From Paracyclopina nana (lineage: Eukaryota > Arthropoda > Copepoda > Cyclopoida > Cyclopettidae), in assembly GCA_019096065.1 (NCBI GenBank), contig JAGUCH010000006.1, positions 1,756,001 to 1,820,000 on the forward strand: a stretch of DNA of 64,000 nucleotides, read 5' to 3'. A program made the translations under genes and the position numbers. This document shows, piece after piece, positions 60,701 through 64,000 of the stretch. The notes under the pieces are model-generated. The model was not told the origin of the DNA and made no database searches. It was given only the letters and a program-made list of their open reading frames with translations. How positions within the stretch are numbered: position 1 is the first letter of the stretch; each line of letters starts with the position of its first letter.

Positions 60701-63199
60701 TTTGAGCAACTTCCTATTGAATAATTCAGGGTTTGAACTACCGGCAGCTATTTTGAGCTCTTTTGGGCTTGCTTCCATTTATTATAGGCACTACATGCAA
60801 GCAGTTTTTTTTACAAAAAAAAAATATTCCAGCATAACCAGAAGCTGGATGGCTGGGTAATTGCGTATGATAATTTATGTGGCAGAGCCTCCTCCTTGTC
60901 TACCTACTTTTTGCCACTACTGCCATCTGTGGGCTGAAAGCCTGCCAATTACAATTTTTAAAGAGAAATTGCTACCTAGTGCATTTCTCTGAATGACTGA
61001 AAATGACTGGCAAGCTTAAGTGTAAGGAAACAGGATATTGAAAGCTGTCAGGCACTTCCTGATGATGAAAAAACTTAAAGTTGTGAGTGGATGTAGTATA
61101 TGTAGAATACTCTCGCGCAGACAAACTTTTCATATGCCAGCCTGAGTTGGTCTAAAAAAATCCTGGCGGTTTTTGGCCAAATCTGATGCTTTCTCCATAT
61201 CCCAGCGTGATCCTGCTCTATTATAAAAGTCGTCGACTGTGATCAATTTCATGCTCAATTAGGCCTTCCCCAGCCAGGAACACCAACACTGCTGCTATAG
61301 TTGCATTTGATGGATACCTCGTTCATTGGATTACAGCAGTAACGAGTGAGTCGTGATCAATTTGGGGCCTGATTCAAAAAGATTTGTGTGAACACTTCTG
61401 CAGTAACTATTAACTAGAGCATTCACCGTTCTCTGAATCAGTCAGCAAGCAAATTAAAACATAACTGCCTTGTCGGCTAAAACTTCATAAGGGCTCTCCA
61501 TTTTTGTCAAACTATTGGCATACTCTTTTAATGTTAGAAGATCTTTAAGCGGGGCTACAGCGTGCTCTAGAAAATCTCAGTTTAACATGTGTGGCATTTA
61601 TTTGGCTCTCTGTGTGTATATGCAGGGTGTAGAAAAGAGATAGGAAAGGAAAGAATGGGCGAAACACCTAATTTGTCACAATATAGCATACTCTGAATAT
61701 AGACCATGCGTAATACCGTCAGTCCTGTAGATATTTAAGCACTTCCTATCATATCAAGTGTTTTAGATGTCTACAGAAAAGTCTGTATGGGCTCTCTTGC
61801 AGGTGGAATGCACCATTATTGTTTTCCCATGAAACTGCCACTCACAATTATAACTATTAGAGATTTTACCAACATTAATTGTATTCTTAGCATGTTATCT
61901 TTATTCCAATACAGAGCCTGTGTACAAAATGAGCGTAAAATGCACAGAAGTAGACGAATGGTTCTTTTCTATCATTCAATGTCAATATGTGTAATTATAA
62001 AGAAATCATCAGTCTTGTTAATCGATTCGTCTATATATGAATCTCTAAAATATTTGTGAATCTATTTTTAGAGCCTGGCACATTGAGTAATATTTACGAT
62101 CTTAGGACATTCATCTGCCAAAGAACGAATTCAGATTTCAATAAGTCATTTCCCCTCTTTTTTAACCCGAGAGATTTATCGGACTTTTTCAAGGCCATGG
62201 CGAGGCCGCTTTTCACAATGTGATCCGGATAGGCAAACAATCTTTCTCGATCAAGCAGAGGTCCCATTAATTATAGGGGTAAATGACCCAGCCCACTGCG
62301 CATACCTAATTTTTCAGCTCCTTTAAAACTATACATGTTGAACGAATTCATCCTCAGAGTTGCATTTTTTCATTGATTTTACGACTACCATTTTCAACCA
62401 AAAGAAGATGCTTCTTCCTCTTTGAGTAGTGCAAAAGTTGGTTATTATGGCAACTTCTTAGCTCTCTGAGCACAAAACGTCGTCGTCGCTCTTTCAAAGA
62501 ATGCAGAAATTCTACTCAAAAGTTTCCACGGAAATGGCAATAATTGAAAAGTGGTCTATTTTAGGAGAGCTGTCACCAAGCACAATTATGCAGTATATCA
62601 TAGGCACACACATCAGGCCCGTGTGTAAGTGGTACACAAAATATTCAAGCACAGTTATTGAAGGCTGCTTTCACATATTTTCTTAACGTCATTTCCGACA
62701 TGACATGTCATGGCACTTATCAGTGGAGCTTTGTATATTCAGAATATCATGAAATGTCATTCGTCAGATTTTTCCTACTCAGATTTCATTTATCAGGTCT
62801 TTTCAGGCAATCAATCTATGAAAAGGATGGTTGATCAATGGTCAATCAAGCCAATTGCAGCCTAGCTGCAGTAAAAGTACCAAAATAAGTATACTATATG
62901 TATGTAAAAAGGAGAATCAATTTGCTTTTTAACAGAGAAAAAAACGATATCTTCGTTTTGAGATGAATGTCATCAAGTTTGCAATAAAGCAATTAATTCA
63001 CCCCGAGTTTGGCAAGTTTCATGCCTGGTTAAAGTTTAATCAGGGCAAGCTCAAAGGCTTAATTAAAATGTGTTTGCAAAATCAAGCTGAATTCAGAAAA
63101 AAACATTAGAATTTTTAGGGTTCTTACTTCTGCCATCATGTGCTCGTAATTTCTCTGGTTTAGCTGCCACTCGGCATCTGTGGTTGCTGTGTTGGACAT
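57728..63199 (-). CDS. unrecognised polyQ protein with a Cys-rich C-terminus, two visible exons
   Basis: The terminal exon 58132-57728 starts at a good TTTTTCAG acceptor and encodes 134 residues. It has a Gly/Arg/His-rich start, a run of ten glutamines after LL, a basic SRRKRQTRHP segment, and a C-terminus with CGCENIDCPFCNLMM. The spacing CxC-x4-CPFC could bind zinc. A plausible first exon, 63199-63128, encodes MSNTATTDAEWQLNQRNYEH then MMAE and ends at a strong GAA|GTAAGA donor. Both junctions are phase 0, giving 158 aa across a roughly 5-kb intron. Intermediate exons cannot be excluded. The two exons are linked only by strand, phase and splice sites. I do not recognise the family. Confidence 0.5.
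58133..63127. other. probable 5-kb intron without visible genes
   Basis: No coding exon was recognised on either strand in this AT-rich stretch. It is interpreted as the intron of the minus-strand Cys-rich gene, though it could instead separate two genes. Confidence 0.4.
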
Positions 63200-63948
63200 G
63201 GTTTCGGGTAATATGGTCAAGAAGAGCAACAGAAAATCGGTCCTGTTCGTGCAGAGAGGCTGAGCTGACTATTGAAGTAGCGAAACCTGGACGAGGCCTC
63301 CAAGAGGATGAAAGCGGGGCAAAGAGGCCCGACGAGTTGCGCTGCTCCTGCTACTTCGGAGGCTCGTTCTCTGGCCTCGTTTCCTTCATACAAGCTAATG
63401 ACCAATTTTTATACTTGCTAAGCATGTATACCACTCAGAGCAAAGCCTTTCAAATTCGAGCAAAGAATGGAAGAATTTTTTTTTTATGAAACTCACATAG
63501 TTATAACTAAGAATATAGCATTGAATAAAGAGCCAAGGCTTTGTAAATGAGTGGGATTAAGGCTTCAATCAGACATTTTTCGTGTCTGGCACGAATGTCA
63601 GGAGAGACCACCTGGGGGGATTTTTTTGCGGTAAGAAGTACTTTTTTGGTAGGTTAATCACGCGACTTTCACTTTAAATTAGAGGAAACTCAGACGTAAG
63701 AGAAGTAAGGCCTAACATCATCTGGCACGCAACAAAAGAAGGGGCAATTTCAGATTGCTGTCAAAGGATCACTTGGCACAACAGCCAAGGCCCATATAAC
63801 GCCTAACTGCTTATTAACACCATTAAAAGTGAGTTAATTAAAATGTGCTTACCTTTTCAAAACCTCATTTCCTTGCTTCAAGGTCCATTTACGCACAGAT
63901 CATGTACTCCATGCCATAATCCTCATAACGTTGGAACGTGCTCGAAAA
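63200..63948. other. divergent upstream region
   Basis: It lies between the presumed 5' end of the minus-strand Cys-rich gene and the plus-strand start at 63949. No gene is visible; promoters of both are expected here. Confidence 0.4.
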
Positions 63949-64000
63949 ATGTCTAGTGAAAAGGAGAATAAGCCTATTGTCATGTGAGTTGTGACAATCC
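63949..64000 (+). CDS. first exon of a gene running out of the window
   Basis: ATG at 63949 opens MSSEKENKPIV and reaches a strong CAT|GTGAGT donor at 63983/63984, after which the frame hits TGA. The pattern fits a short first coding exon whose gene continues beyond the window. Eleven residues are too few to name it. Confidence 0.4.

Overview
The window is eukaryotic nuclear DNA, most likely from an arthropod and plausibly a crustacean. It carries two chitin-binding cuticle proteins of the CPAP1 type and a ZAD-domain C2H2 zinc-finger gene, which are arthropod hallmarks. Most introns are 53-80 bp and the flanking DNA is AT-rich. The species cannot be fixed from sequence alone; a Daphnia-like genome would fit.

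Layout. 1-5.5 kb: gene-poor DNA, a roughly 400-bp inverted repeat, and PEX14 (minus). 5.5-17.1 kb: a long upstream region with a candidate promoter and noncoding exon near 10.3 kb, then a large CPAP1-like secreted protein with a GYGAP-type repeat tail. 17-29.5 kb: about 9.8 kb of gene-poor DNA, then a MICAL-type monooxygenase that stops after the oxidoreductase domain. 31.9-33.3 kb: a second, compact CPAP1 gene with a clear TATA/initiator. 34.4-39 kb: a compact housekeeping block with PP1 catalytic subunit (minus), ZNHIT3 and a PRELI-domain protein only 8 nt apart, and OXLD1. 39.9-47.9 kb: an ULK/Atg1 autophagy kinase (minus) with two alternative first coding exons. 49.1-51.6 kb: RPB11, RPA12 and a ZAD zinc-finger gene separated by 15 and 4 nt, converging on CISD2 (minus). 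51.73-52.29 kb: a 558-bp nonautonomous hAT-like element with perfect 8-bp target duplications. 53.5-54.9 kb: a ZIP zinc transporter. 55.2-64 kb: a small unrecognised gene, a minus-strand gene with a Cys-rich C-terminus split by a roughly 5-kb intron, and the first exon of a gene leaving the window.

The window mixes two gene environments. The first half holds widely spaced, probably developmentally regulated cuticle genes in long noncoding DNA. The second half is dense with housekeeping genes: autophagy kinase, phosphatase, RNA polymerase subunits, snoRNP assembly, mitochondrial lipid transfer, Fe-S protein and zinc import. Several of these are packed tightly enough to suggest shared transcripts. 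Exon coordinates are manual splice predictions; each reported multi-exon model closes in frame.
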